DNA of 64,000 nucleotides from Olsenella uli DSM 7084 (GTDB lineage Bacteria; Actinomycetota; Coriobacteriia; Coriobacteriales; Atopobiaceae): NCBI RefSeq assembly GCF_000143845.1, contig NC_014363.1, positions 543,186 to 607,185 of the forward strand, read 5' to 3'. Shown piece by piece: positions 40,553 to 49,286 of this stretch (position 1 is its first letter; each line of letters starts with the position of its first letter). The notes under the pieces were generated by a model. It saw only the letters and a program-made list of their open reading frames with translations, ran no database searches and was not told where the DNA came from. The position numbers and the translations under genes were made by a program.

Positions 40553-41023
40553 ATGCTTCTTGAAGACATGGAGCCGATCGCTAAGAAGTTCTACGACGGC
40601 GTCGCCGAGGGCAAGTACCTCGGCCGCAAGTGCGTCGAGTGCGGTGCCATCGAGTTCCCGCCCCATCTGGGCTGCAACGCCTGCGGCTGTGCCGACACCG
40701 AGTGGGTGGAGCTCAGCGGCAGGGGGACCCTCGAGTCCTTCACCGTCCCGGGCATCCAGAACGACAAGCCCTACCTCAAGTCCGTGGAGCCCTATGGCTA
40801 CGGCAAGGTCAGGCTGGACGAGGGTCCCGAATACACCTTCGTCATCTTCTGTGGCAAGAAGAGGGTCGTGAGGGGCCTGCAGGAGCGCCTCTACAAGGGC
40901 CACGAGGAGATCCGCGTCCACGCCATGCCGATCAAGCGCGTCACCCCGCTGAAGCCCGGCTCCGACGAGACCATCGAGTGGTACGAGCTCTGCTTCCAGC
41001 TCGATGAAGCCGGCGAGGCCTAG
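40553..41023 (+). CDS. DUF35 (Zn-ribbon/OB-fold) partner protein
   Basis: This 156-residue protein has a rubredoxin-like zinc ribbon (KCVECGAIEFPPHLGCNACG; C27, C30, C41, C44) followed by an OB-fold (GTLESFTVPGIQNDKPYLKS). This is the family that bridges thiolase-like and HMG-CoA-synthase-like enzymes in archaea, serves as PhlB in phloroglucinol acyltransferase and as ChsH2-type partner of aldolases. GAGGAGGAACCGAACA precedes the ATG. Its position directly after the thiolase gene strongly supports complex formation, in which the OB-fold may bind CoA or a carrier arm. Confidence 0.92.
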   Translation: MLLEDMEPIAKKFYDGVAEGKYLGRKCVECGAIEFPPHLGCNACGCADTEWVELSGRGTLESFTVPGIQNDKPYLKSVEPYGYGKVRLDEGPEYTFVIFCGKKRVVRGLQERLYKGHEEIRVHAMPIKRVTPLKPGSDETIEWYELCFQLDEAGEA

Positions 41024-41157
41024 GCCCTCCGACGTCGGTCCCGGGCTTCGCGCCTGCCCGTCCCAAGTTCCGCGTACCAGTGCGTCCCCCACACGCCCCG
41101 TAGCCACCCATCCATACCCGCCGCGCAGCGGCGAACGTAGAAAAAGGAGTTTGCATC

Positions 41158-41397
41158 ATGGCAACCCAGGAGCTTTTCGACCAGATCGCCGGCTTCGCCA
41201 AGACCGCCTACCAGTACGACGGCGACATCACCGCAGACACCACCTTCGACGAGCTTGGCAAGGGCTCCATGAAAATGATCGCCCTCACCTCCACCATCGA
41301 GAACGAGCTTGATGCGGAGGTCACCATCCACGAGGTCATGAAGATGAAGACCTTCGGCGAGCTCGTCGAGCGCGTCGAGGAGGAGATGGAGGACTAG
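41158..41397 (+). CDS. Acyl carrier protein
   Basis: This 79-residue acidic protein with four predicted helices carries Ser37 in DELGKGSMKMIAL, where typical ACPs read DSL. The rest (TSTIENELDAEVTIHEVMKM, then FGELVERVEEEMED) is ACP-like. AAAAAGGAG precedes the ATG by a suitable distance. An ACP inside a catabolic-looking operon with thiolase, phosphotransacylase and kinase genes is unusual. It may hold the acyl group released by the thiolase complex. The spacer of 134 bp before it shows only a GC-rich inverted repeat (CCGCCGCGCAGCGGCG). Confidence 0.85.
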   Translation: MATQELFDQIAGFAKTAYQYDGDITADTTFDELGKGSMKMIALTSTIENELDAEVTIHEVMKMKTFGELVERVEEEMED

Positions 41398-41533
41398 CCC
41401 TACCTCCGAGCCCGTTGCCTCCCCTTGCGTGGCGGGGCCACCCAAGCGGGTGTCCCGCCATTCTCGTGGCGACCTCTCCCGGCAACGGTGGCTTCCCCCA
41501 ACAACTTCGAGACAGGAGAGACAGGAGATACCC

Positions 41534-42541
41534 ATGGATCTGATGGAATCCCTGCGCGCACGTGCCGCCGCCGACCCCCAGCGCGTTACCTTCTTCGAGG
41601 GCGACAACCCCAAGATGATGCGGGCGGTCGGTGAGCTGAGTTCGGCCCGTCTGGCCAAGTGCTGCCTGGTCGGCGAGGCTGAGGCCCTGCATAGGGTTGC
41701 CGAGGAGGTCGGAGTCGACCTTGGAGGCATCGAGGTCGTAGACGTCTGCAATGAGGAGGCCAACGAGGCCTTCGCCTGCCGCTTCGAGCAGGTTCCCGGC
41801 TGCCCCTGGAAGCCCAAGGTCATCCGTCGGCATGCCAAGCGCCCGATGGATCGTGCCTTCATGATGCAGCGCGCGGACGAGACGGATGTCACCTTCGGCG
41901 GCATCGACTGTTCGACCGGCGACGTTATCACCGCCGGGCAGACCATCGTCGGACTGGCTGACGGCGTCGACGTCATCAGCTCGTTGGGCATCTGCAACAT
42001 CCCTGGTTGGGAGGGTCCCGAGGGATCGCTTCTGGGCTTTGGAGACGCTGCCGTGTGCATCGACCCCAACCCCGAACAGCTGGCCTCCATCGCCATCGCC
42101 TCCGCCGAGACCGTCCGCGCCCTCCTGGGCTGGGAACCCCGCGTGGCCATGCTGAGCTACTCCACCGACGGCTCCGCCGAGTCCGAGCTCGTCGAGGGCG
42201 TGCGCGAAGCCGTCGGGCTCGCCCGCGAACGCAGGCCTGACCTCAAGATCGATGGCGAGTTCCAGCTGGACGCCGCCATACGTCCCGACGTCGCGGCCAA
42301 GAAGGTCAGACGTGACTCCGAGGTCGCCGGTAGGGCCAACGTCCTGGTGGTCCCCAACATCAACGTGGGCAACATCGGCATCAAGCTGATCCAGAACTTC
42401 GCGCACGCCGACGCCTACGGACCCCTGCTCCAGGGCTTCAGGAAGGTCGTCTGCGACTGCTCGCGCTCCGCACCGGTCTCGGAGCTCGTCGGCAACGTCA
42501 TCATGTCCTGCGTCCGCTCCCAGGCATTGAAGGAGGGCTAG
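41534..42541 (+). CDS. Phosphate acyltransferase (Pta/Ptb family)
   Basis: A 335-residue enzyme of the phosphate acetyl/butyryltransferase family, which converts acyl-CoA (or another acyl thioester) and phosphate to acyl phosphate. The ATG at 41534 follows ACAGGAGATACC. Family landmarks are RVTFFEGDNPKMMRAV, LSYSTDGSAESELVEGV, KIDGEFQLDAAIRPDVA and LVVPNINVGNIGIKLIQNF. An extra Trp/Lys-rich segment near residues 80-110 (GCPWKPKVIRRHAKRP) is not typical. It is followed after 2 bp by the kinase gene, the standard order for making ATP from an acyl thioester. The chain length of the acyl group is not predictable. Confidence 0.88.
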   Translation: MDLMESLRARAAADPQRVTFFEGDNPKMMRAVGELSSARLAKCCLVGEAEALHRVAEEVGVDLGGIEVVDVCNEEANEAFACRFEQVPGCPWKPKVIRRHAKRPMDRAFMMQRADETDVTFGGIDCSTGDVITAGQTIVGLADGVDVISSLGICNIPGWEGPEGSLLGFGDAAVCIDPNPEQLASIAIASAETVRALLGWEPRVAMLSYSTDGSAESELVEGVREAVGLARERRPDLKIDGEFQLDAAIRPDVAAKKVRRDSEVAGRANVLVVPNINVGNIGIKLIQNFAHADAYGPLLQGFRKVVCDCSRSAPVSELVGNVIMSCVRSQALKEG

Positions 42542-42543
42542 CG

Positions 42544-43662
42544 ATGGCCGAGAAGAGCTTCCGCATCCTCGTCATCAACCCGGGATCCACCTCCACCAAG
42601 GTCGGTGTCTTCGAGGGGGACCGCGAGGCCCTCGCCAGGACCGTCAGTCACGACGCCTCCAGGCTTGCCGAGTTCGAGGGCGTCTCCGAGCAGATGCCCT
42701 ACCGCAAGGAGACCATCCTCGCCGCCCTTGAGGAGGGGGGCATCGATCTTTCGACCATCGACGCCTTCGTCGGACGCGGCGGTGGCCTCATGCCACTCGA
42801 GGGCGGTACCTACGAGGTCAATGACGTCATGCTCGACCACGCGTTCCGCGGCGCCAACGGGGTCCAGCACCCCGCGCAGCTGGGGAGCCTCCTCGTCCAC
42901 GGCTTTGCCGAGGAGTACGGCAAGCGCGCCTTCGTGGTCAACCCACCCGACACCGACGAGCTCTGCGACGAGGCCCGCATGACCGGCGTGCGTGGGGTCT
43001 ACCGCCACGTGCACCTGCACGCGCTCAACCTCAAGGAGACGGCGATCCGTCACGCGTGCTCCCTCGGACGCCGCTACGACGAGTGCAACTTCATCGTCTG
43101 CCATATCGGCGGAGGCATATCCGTCTCGGCCCACGAGCATGGCAAGATGGTCGACGGCTTCGACATCGTCGAGGGGGAGGGGCCCATGGCGCCGACGCGC
43201 TGCGGTGGTCTGCCGGTGGCCGGGGTCCTCGACTACCTCGAGGCCGGCCATGCGACGGCGGAGATACGCAGGGCGTGCATGAAGACGGGCGGCTTCGTCG
43301 ACCTTCTGGGCACCTCCGACGCCATCGAGGTCACCGAGCGTGCCGCTCGCGGCGACGAGGCAGCGAGGCGCACGTGGGAGGCCATGCTCTACCAGATCAA
43401 CAAGTGCATCGCCTCGATGGCCGCCGTCCTTCGCGGCAAGGTGGACGGCATCCTGCTCGGCGGCGGCATGGTCAACTCCGACGAGCTGGTCCAGTCCGTC
43501 AAGGGCGGCTGTGGCTGGATAGCGCCCGTCGCGGCCTATCCCGGCGAGTTCGAGCTGGAGGCCATGGCCGCGGGTGCCATGCGCGTGCTGTCCGGCGAGG
43601 AGGAGCCCAAGGTCTACACCGGCGTTCCTGTGTTCCAGGGCTTTCATTGCTTCGAGGACTAG
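42544..43662 (+). CDS. Butyrate-kinase-type carboxylate kinase
   Basis: A 372-residue ASKHA-fold kinase that transfers phosphate from an acyl phosphate to ADP, giving ATP and the free acid. It starts MAEKSFRILVINPGSTSTKV, with the phosphate loop INPGSTSTK, and has AFVGRGGGLMPLEGGTYEV, CHIGGGISVSAHEHGKMVDG, and GILLGGGMVNSDELV. These are butyrate-kinase rather than acetate-kinase features. Translation is probably coupled to the Pta-like gene, 2 bp upstream. Branched or aromatic acyl phosphates are possible substrates because the family is broad. Confidence 0.93.
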   Translation: MAEKSFRILVINPGSTSTKVGVFEGDREALARTVSHDASRLAEFEGVSEQMPYRKETILAALEEGGIDLSTIDAFVGRGGGLMPLEGGTYEVNDVMLDHAFRGANGVQHPAQLGSLLVHGFAEEYGKRAFVVNPPDTDELCDEARMTGVRGVYRHVHLHALNLKETAIRHACSLGRRYDECNFIVCHIGGGISVSAHEHGKMVDGFDIVEGEGPMAPTRCGGLPVAGVLDYLEAGHATAEIRRACMKTGGFVDLLGTSDAIEVTERAARGDEAARRTWEAMLYQINKCIASMAAVLRGKVDGILLGGGMVNSDELVQSVKGGCGWIAPVAAYPGEFELEAMAAGAMRVLSGEEEPKVYTGVPVFQGFHCFED

Positions 43663-43729
43663 CGCCATACGATCAGGCCCCAGCGTGCCGACTTCGTCAG
43701 CTGCGAGAGACAGAGAGAGTGACATCCAA

Positions 43730-44923
43730 ATGACCAGTGAACAGAAGAGGTACATCGTCGGCATCTATGCCGCTGCCATGTGCATCATGGGCATGCTCGT
43801 GCCCGTGCCCATCCTTGCCAACATCGCCCGGTCGTTCCCGGACGCCAACATAGCGACGGTCCAGATGTGCATCGGCATCATCCCGCTGTGCATGGCCCTG
43901 TCCGCCATGTTCCTCTCGTCCGTGCTCGCCTCGCGCGTCCTGAAGCGCCATACCGCGCTTGCCTGCCACATCCTGATCATGGTGGCGGGGCTCTCGGTCG
44001 TGGCCTTCCACGACTCCCTCGCGCAGGTCCTCTGCGCCTCCGTCTTCGTCGGCATTGGCATCGGGGGCATACAGAACGGCACCGACGCACTCATCGCCGA
44101 CTACTTCGAGGGCGAGCAGCGCGGTTCCATCATGGGCGTCTACTCCACCTTCGTCGCCCTGGGTGGCATCCTTTGGACCGCGCTCTCCGGCATCCTCGGT
44201 CATGACCAGTGGTGTATGGCCTATGCCGCCTATGCGGCCGAGCTCCCCTTCATCATCGTGGAGTTCGTCTGCCTGCCCAAGGGCCACCTCGAGCCCAAGC
44301 CAAAGGGTGGCAACGTCCTGAAGTCGATGCCACGCGAGGTCGCACTCATCACGTTCATTAGCTTCGTCTTCGTGCTGTGCTTCCAGCTCTTCTCGACCAA
44401 CGTCTCGCTCATCGTCGCCGACCGCGGCTTTGGCGGCACGGCCGAGTCCGCCACGGCCTCCACGGTCATGACGGTCGCGGGCATCTTTGCCGGCCTGCTG
44501 GTCGGTCCGCTCTTCAGGCGCTTCAAGAACCGTTCCATGCCCCTCGCATGGTGTGTGACCATCGTCGGCCTGCTTGCGGCGCTCCTCGCCCCTTCGCTTG
44601 CCGCCCTCTGCGCCGCCGGCTTCGTGATCTCGCTTGGCAAGGAGACCTACGTGCCCCTGCAGGGCAACTTCGCCGCAGGGAACAGCAGCAACGAGGGGCG
44701 TGCCTTCAACCTGGCCATCGGCATGGCCGGAACCAACTTCGGCATGGCCCTCTCGCCGCTCTTCTTCGAGGTGGCGACGGCCCCCTTCGGCGCGCAGATT
44801 CCCCAGAAGTTCGTCCTGGGCATCGTCATCATCGCCGTCCTGGTGGCGTTTGGCGTCGTGCACTACAAGAGCCTGACGCCCGCTCAGCTGGCCGAGGAGA
44901 AGGCTCACTCCGCCGCAAAGTAG
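43730..44923 (+). CDS. MFS transporter
   Basis: A 397-residue integral membrane protein with about 12 predicted helices, last gene of the operon. It starts MTSEQKRYIVGIYAAAMCIM. A motif-A-like loop and conserved Gly/Pro positions (GIGIGGIQNGTDALIADYFE, in the loop after helix 4 region) fit the major facilitator superfamily. The distal half has LISLGKE-like and NFAAGNSSNEGRAFNLAIGM segments. It likely brings in the operon's substrate or exports the acid formed. The direction and ligand are inferred from context only. A strong terminator follows. Confidence 0.9.
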   Translation: MTSEQKRYIVGIYAAAMCIMGMLVPVPILANIARSFPDANIATVQMCIGIIPLCMALSAMFLSSVLASRVLKRHTALACHILIMVAGLSVVAFHDSLAQVLCASVFVGIGIGGIQNGTDALIADYFEGEQRGSIMGVYSTFVALGGILWTALSGILGHDQWCMAYAAYAAELPFIIVEFVCLPKGHLEPKPKGGNVLKSMPREVALITFISFVFVLCFQLFSTNVSLIVADRGFGGTAESATASTVMTVAGIFAGLLVGPLFRRFKNRSMPLAWCVTIVGLLAALLAPSLAALCAAGFVISLGKETYVPLQGNFAAGNSSNEGRAFNLAIGMAGTNFGMALSPLFFEVATAPFGAQIPQKFVLGIVIIAVLVAFGVVHYKSLTPAQLAEEKAHSAAK

Positions 44924-44984
44924 TGCCGTACAGCCAGGCGCAGTGCCACTAGGCGCCTCGCGGGCACCGTCTGACGTCTGTGGA

Positions 44985-45011
44985 CCGTCGCATCCACGAG
45001 GGATGCGACGG
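44985..45011 (+). terminator. Intrinsic terminator of the thiolase operon
   Basis: A perfect 11-bp stem, CCGTCGCATCC with its complement around an ACGAG loop, is followed by CTCCTTTGTG. It lies 62 bp after the MFS stop. Confidence 0.85.
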
Positions 45012-45141
45012 CTCCTTTGTGTCGGTCATGTGCCGACATCTGGACGCGTGGGGCGTGGGGTATGATACTCGGCTTGTGGTGTGCGACTCACGACAGGTGT
45101 GACGCGGCCATGATTCCGGTTCGCGACAGGGGGCTGTAACA

Positions 45142-45420
45142 GTGGCTGGACTACATTGCACGGACTGCGTGTATGGTTCGTTTTGTCGGAACGAGGACTT
45201 CGACAAGTTCCAGGGAACATGTAGCAGGGGCTTCACCCTCGCCGATCCCCATGTGCATACCAAGCCCGACATGTTCTTCGCCGAGGTGCCCGAGCGGCTC
45301 GTGCCCATCATCGATCCCTTTGGCAAGGAGTATCTGCGAACGAAGAACATCTGCGAGCAGTTCACGCGTCCCACGCAGGGCACGGTCAAGGGGAAGGACG
45401 TGCTCGGCGGGCGTTTCTGA
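45142..45420 (+). CDS. Small Cys-rich hypothetical protein (92 aa)
   Basis: No family is recognised. The GTG start at 45142 gives MAGLHCTDCVYGSFCRNEDF. The cysteines at 6, 9, 15, 27 and 70 could bind a metal or an Fe-S cluster. The second half (MFFAEVPERLVPIIDPFGKE) is hydrophobic but not membrane-spanning. A G-rich stretch (CAGGGGGCTGT) serves as a possible site. It is a single-gene unit facing MscL across 46 bp. Confidence 0.6.
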   Translation: MAGLHCTDCVYGSFCRNEDFDKFQGTCSRGFTLADPHVHTKPDMFFAEVPERLVPIIDPFGKEYLRTKNICEQFTRPTQGTVKGKDVLGGRF

Positions 45421-45466
45421 GCCGAGGGTGGGCCAGGGTCGCGAGTCGTTGCCCGGCCTCGTGGGC

Positions 45467-45904
45467 CTATGCCTTGGCGCCGCCGGGAATCCCCGCGCCA
45501 CAGTGCGGGCAGCGGGTGGCACCGGCCTTGACCTCCTCCAGGCAGTGAGGGCAGGTGGGTGTCGCGGGGACTTCCCCCTCCTGCCTTCCGGAGAGCCTGG
45601 CGGCCTGTTCCTGGAGCTTGTTCAGCGCCTTGACCATGCAGAAGACCACGAAGGCGATGATCAGGAAGTTGATGATGGCGCTGATGAACGAGGAGAACGA
45701 GATGGTGTTGGCGCCGACGGTGATGTCCAGGCCCGAGACCTCGGTCCCGCCGCCGGAGACGATTGCGATGAGCGGCTGGATGACATCGCTCGTCAGCGAG
45801 GTGACGATGGCCGTGAACGCCCCGCCGATGATGATGCCGACGGCCATGTCCATCACGTTGCCCCGTGCGACGAACTCCCTGAACTCATGCATGAACTTCT
45901 TCAC
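45467..45904 (-). CDS. mscL: Large-conductance mechanosensitive channel with zinc-ribbon tail
   Basis: A 145-residue pentameric channel that opens under membrane tension to release osmolytes. The first helix has the family signature FVARGNVMDMAVGIIIGGAF, and the second spans SSFISAIINFLIIAFVVFCM. The usual cytoplasmic helix is followed by an added CxxC pair module, TCPHCLEEVKAGATRCPHCG (C118, C121, C132, C135), that forms a zinc ribbon. The end is Gly-rich. MscL of many Actinobacteria or Firmicutes lacks this extension. The gene is a single unit. Confidence 0.95.
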   Translation of the reverse strand: MKKFMHEFREFVARGNVMDMAVGIIIGGAFTAIVTSLTSDVIQPLIAIVSGGGTEVSGLDITVGANTISFSSFISAIINFLIIAFVVFCMVKALNKLQEQAARLSGRQEGEVPATPTCPHCLEEVKAGATRCPHCGAGIPGGAKA

Positions 45905-46060
45905 CGGTATCCCCCTCCTGGGACGGCTGTGCGGCCAGCCGGACCACTGTAGCGTGAAGCCACCGTCTGCTCGGTGGCGTTCTGCCTGTCGGCAGGAAAA
46001 TCACTGTCGGACCGCGACCGGGCCACCGCCGGGCCATGGCCGGACCGAATCCCGCACCCA

Positions 46061-46525
46061 TCAGCCCACCCCACGGCGAGAGAGCTCGTCGGTGTCGAGC
46101 CAGATGGTGACGGGGCCGTCATTTACCAGCGAGACCTGCATGTCGGCACCAAAGACGCCACGGCCCACGTGACTCACGTCCCTCTCGGCCAGAGCACAGA
46201 AGCGGTCGTAGAGGCGCCGACCCAACTGGGGGTTGGCGGCGCCCGTGAAGGATGGGCGCAGCCCCCGGCGGCAGTCGGCGTAGAGCGTGAACTGGCTCAC
46301 GACGAGGACCCCTCCGCCCACGGCCCCGAGGGCGAGGTTCATCCTGCCGTCGGCGTCGTCGAAGACCCTGAGGTCGCGGACCTTGTCCCAGAGTCGCCGG
46401 CAGCTCGTCTCATCGTCATTTGGCCCCACGCCCAAAAGGACGACGAGTCCCCTGCCACACTGCCCCACGACCTCGCCGCCCACCGCGACCGAGGCCTCGC
46501 TGACGCGCTGCACCAGGGCGCGCAT
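46061..46525 (-). CDS. dtd: D-aminoacyl-tRNA deacylase
   Basis: A 154-residue enzyme that hydrolyses D-aminoacyl-tRNA (and Gly-tRNA-Ala), guarding translation. It starts MRALVQRVSEASVAVGGEVV. The two active-site motifs are VSQFTLYADCRRG (the SQFTL type) and NDGPVTIWLDTDEL (the NxGPVT type). The length is normal. The ATG is 4 bp after the stop of the M32 peptidase gene, so the two form an operon with no obvious functional link. Confidence 0.97.
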   Translation of the reverse strand: MRALVQRVSEASVAVGGEVVGQCGRGLVVLLGVGPNDDETSCRRLWDKVRDLRVFDDADGRMNLALGAVGGGVLVVSQFTLYADCRRGLRPSFTGAANPQLGRRLYDRFCALAERDVSHVGRGVFGADMQVSLVNDGPVTIWLDTDELSRRGVG

Positions 46526-46529
46526 GCTC

Positions 46530-48173
46530 CTACAGCCCGTAGAGGGCGGAGAACTTCTCCACCAGGTAGTCGGTGTAGTAGCGTGCGTCAAAGGGCTCCC
46601 CGCAGGCAGAGGCGATGAGCTCGTCGGGGTCCTTGGAGCGGCCGTACTTCCAGATGCGGTCCTTGAGCCAGGCCGAGATGGGGGAGAGGTCCCCCTGGGC
46701 GAGCAGTCCCTCGAAGTCCATCCCCTCGTCGATCATCCGGTGGCGCATCTGTGCCCCGTAGGCCCCGCCCAGCGCGTAGGTGGGGAAGTAGCCAAAGAGG
46801 CCATCTGCCCAGTGGGTGTCCTGCAGGCAGCCGTGCGCGTAGTCCACCACGTCGACGCCCAGGTAGTCCTTGTACCCCTGCTTCCAGAGCGTGGGCACGT
46901 CGGCGGCGGTGGCCTCGCCCGAGAAGAGCTCCTGCTCGATCTCGTAGCGGATCAGGATGTGCAGGGGATAGGTGAGCTCGTCTGCCTCGACGCGCACGGG
47001 CGTGCCCTCTGCGCGGTTCGTCGCCTGGTAGAACTGGTTGGGCGTGACGCGTCCCAGTTGCCCGCGGAAGTGCTTTGCCATGGCGGCGAGCAGGTGTGGG
47101 GCGAAGGCGCGCGAGCGGCCCACGTAGTTCTCGAAGAAGCGCGACTGGGCCTCGTGGATGCCCGAGGAGGTGCCTCCCTTGAGGACCGTGTAGTCGTAGC
47201 TGGGGTCCACGCCCGTCTCATAGAGGGCGTGCCCGCCCTCGTGCAGCATCGTGAACACGTTCGAGATGACGTCCTCGGGGTAGACGTGGGCGGCGATGAT
47301 GCCGTAGTTGGTGGTGAGCGCGTCCGAGAAGGGATGCTCGGTGCTGGTGAGGAACACCGTCCTCTTGTCGAGGCCCTCCAGGTCCATGAGGTCGCGTGCG
47401 AGCTCCCACTGGCGGCCCTCGTCGAATTTGCCCTCGATCACCGAGCGATCGGGCTGCCAGCCCTTCGAGGCTATCTCCGCCAGCAGCGGGACGACCACAC
47501 CCTTGACCTGTGCGAAGAAGGCGTCGTAGAAGGCACGGTCGGTACCATGCTCGAAGTCGTCGAGCCAGACGTCGTAGGGGTTCCTCTGGGGATCGCGGAA
47601 GCCGGCGATGTCGACCATCTGGTGCACCACGCGGTCCAGGTACGGCTCGAAGGACTCCCAGTCGTTCGCAGCCTTCGCACGGCGCCAGACGTCATCGGAC
47701 TCGCTGACGAGGCGCGTGAAGGCGCCCTGGACCTCGCCCGGCACGTCGACGAGACGGGAGCGGTCACGCTTGAGCACCCTGACCTCGGCGGCTTGGGTGG
47801 GGGTGAGAAGCTCGGCCACATGGGGCAGCGAGAGGCGCTCGAGCATCGCGCCGGTCTCCGGCGAGCAGAGCAGCGCCTGGTCCTCCTCCTCGAGGATGGC
47901 TTGGGCCTCCCCGCGGTCCGCTGCCGCAGCCGCCGGGTCGATGGATGACCCGTAGCATGCGATTCCGATCTGTGCGTAGCGGTGCGCGTAGAGGTGGCGC
48001 TCGAGCTCGGCGAGCGCGGCTATGTCGGTCTTGGGGTTGATGAGCACGGCGGGTTCGACGCCAGCGCCGGCAGTCGCGCCGGCTGCGTCGGCGTCCCCGT
48101 CGTTGCCGGCGTCAATGCCGGTCGCTCTGGCGCCGAGGGTCCCGACGTCGTCTGTGGTGTTAGTGTCAGCCAT
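46530..48173 (-). CDS. M32-family metallocarboxypeptidase
   Basis: A 547-residue cytoplasmic zinc (or cobalt) carboxypeptidase of the Taq/Pfu type. The zinc site is HEGGHALYE (311-319), with the second segment HEAQSRFFENYVGRS. EHPFSDALTTNYGIIA and ADELTYPLHILIRYEIEQ are further M32 landmarks. The ATG at 48173 is preceded by GAGGAG. The first 45 residues are an Ala/Gly/Asp-rich flexible extension not common in the family. The length with the extension is slightly above the usual of about 500. It is co-transcribed with dtd. Confidence 0.94.
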   Translation of the reverse strand: MADTNTTDDVGTLGARATGIDAGNDGDADAAGATAGAGVEPAVLINPKTDIAALAELERHLYAHRYAQIGIACYGSSIDPAAAAADRGEAQAILEEEDQALLCSPETGAMLERLSLPHVAELLTPTQAAEVRVLKRDRSRLVDVPGEVQGAFTRLVSESDDVWRRAKAANDWESFEPYLDRVVHQMVDIAGFRDPQRNPYDVWLDDFEHGTDRAFYDAFFAQVKGVVVPLLAEIASKGWQPDRSVIEGKFDEGRQWELARDLMDLEGLDKRTVFLTSTEHPFSDALTTNYGIIAAHVYPEDVISNVFTMLHEGGHALYETGVDPSYDYTVLKGGTSSGIHEAQSRFFENYVGRSRAFAPHLLAAMAKHFRGQLGRVTPNQFYQATNRAEGTPVRVEADELTYPLHILIRYEIEQELFSGEATAADVPTLWKQGYKDYLGVDVVDYAHGCLQDTHWADGLFGYFPTYALGGAYGAQMRHRMIDEGMDFEGLLAQGDLSPISAWLKDRIWKYGRSKDPDELIASACGEPFDARYYTDYLVEKFSALYGL

Positions 48174-48341
48174 GGCTCTCCTCGTTTCTCGTGCGTTCAG
48201 GCGACGCTTCCCAACACGCAGAATTCTAGCGTTGATCGGCCCGCCTGGCTGTGCCAAGTGGGATACTGACCCTGAGCCGGGCGCGTGTCGGACGCTCGCC
48301 CGACCCCTCTGGGATGGCACCGATCGTAGCGGGAGGCAGCA

Positions 48342-49286
48342 ATGGCACATGTTTTGGGCATCGACATTGGCGGAACCTCCATCAAGGCAGGCCTCTTTGC
48401 CGAGGGTGGCAGGCTCCTGGACGTCAGGCAGATCCCCACGGGCTCGCTCGTGTGCGCGGAGGCCTTCGCCGGGGTGGTCACCGGGCTGCGCGAGCTCTGC
48501 TCCGTCAACGACGTGGACGAGGGGGACGTGCGTGCCGTTGGCCTTGACGTGCCTGGTCCCGTGGACGACCAGGGCCGCGTGGGCATGCTCCCCAACATCG
48601 AGCTCGACCCCGACGGGCTGCAGGATGCCATCGTCAGCCACTTCTCGGGCGCGGCCCTGGCCTTCGTGAACGACGCGAACGCGGCGGCGTTGGGCGAGCT
48701 CTGGCAGGGGTCTGCCAAGGGCGTCGGCAGCTTCGTGCTGGTGACGCTCGGCACGGGCGTCGGTGGTGGTGTGGTCGCAGGTGGCCATCTCGTCTCGGGG
48801 GCGTCCGGTGCCGCGGGGGAGATCGGCCACGTCACGGTCAACCCCGAGGAGGAGCGTACCTGCGGCTGTGGTCGCAAGGGCTGTCTGGAGCAGTACGCGT
48901 CCGCCACGGGCATCGTCCGTCTGTATCGGCAGGAGCTCGCGCGCCGCGGCATCGAGGGCGCGCGCGTTCGGCATGACACCGACACCCTCACCGTGTTCGA
49001 GGCGGCGCGCGCAGGTGATGAGGCTGCCGTGCGTGCGATCGATTCCATGTGCGATTACCTGGGGTTCGCGTTAGCGCAGATTTCCTGCGTCATCGACCCC
49101 GAGGTGTTCCTCATCGGAGGCGGCGTCGCGGGCGGCTTCGAGCAGTTCTCAGTTCGCCTCTCTTCGGCATTTCGGGCTCGCTGCCTGGCATCCTGCGCGT
49201 CGACCAGGATCCTGCCGTGCTCTCTGGGCAACAAGGCGGGCATGTACGGCGTCGCCTTCGCAGCCCTGCAGAAGGCTGGCGAGTAG
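48342..49286 (+). CDS. ROK-family glucokinase
   Basis: A 314-residue sugar kinase of the ROK family. It starts MAHVLGIDIGGTSIKAGLFA, with the ATP loop DIGGTS. The ROK zinc site is CGCGRKGCLEQYASATG, and GAAGEIGHVTVN and FVNDANAAALGELW are catalytic-region signatures. The zinc motif and order match glucokinase-type ROK proteins rather than repressors, since no HTH is present. It sits alone, divergent from the peptidase gene and upstream of the fructose PTS genes, consistent with a sugar-metabolism cluster. Confidence 0.92.
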   Translation: MAHVLGIDIGGTSIKAGLFAEGGRLLDVRQIPTGSLVCAEAFAGVVTGLRELCSVNDVDEGDVRAVGLDVPGPVDDQGRVGMLPNIELDPDGLQDAIVSHFSGAALAFVNDANAAALGELWQGSAKGVGSFVLVTLGTGVGGGVVAGGHLVSGASGAAGEIGHVTVNPEEERTCGCGRKGCLEQYASATGIVRLYRQELARRGIEGARVRHDTDTLTVFEAARAGDEAAVRAIDSMCDYLGFALAQISCVIDPEVFLIGGGVAGGFEQFSVRLSSAFRARCLASCASTRILPCSLGNKAGMYGVAFAALQKAGE

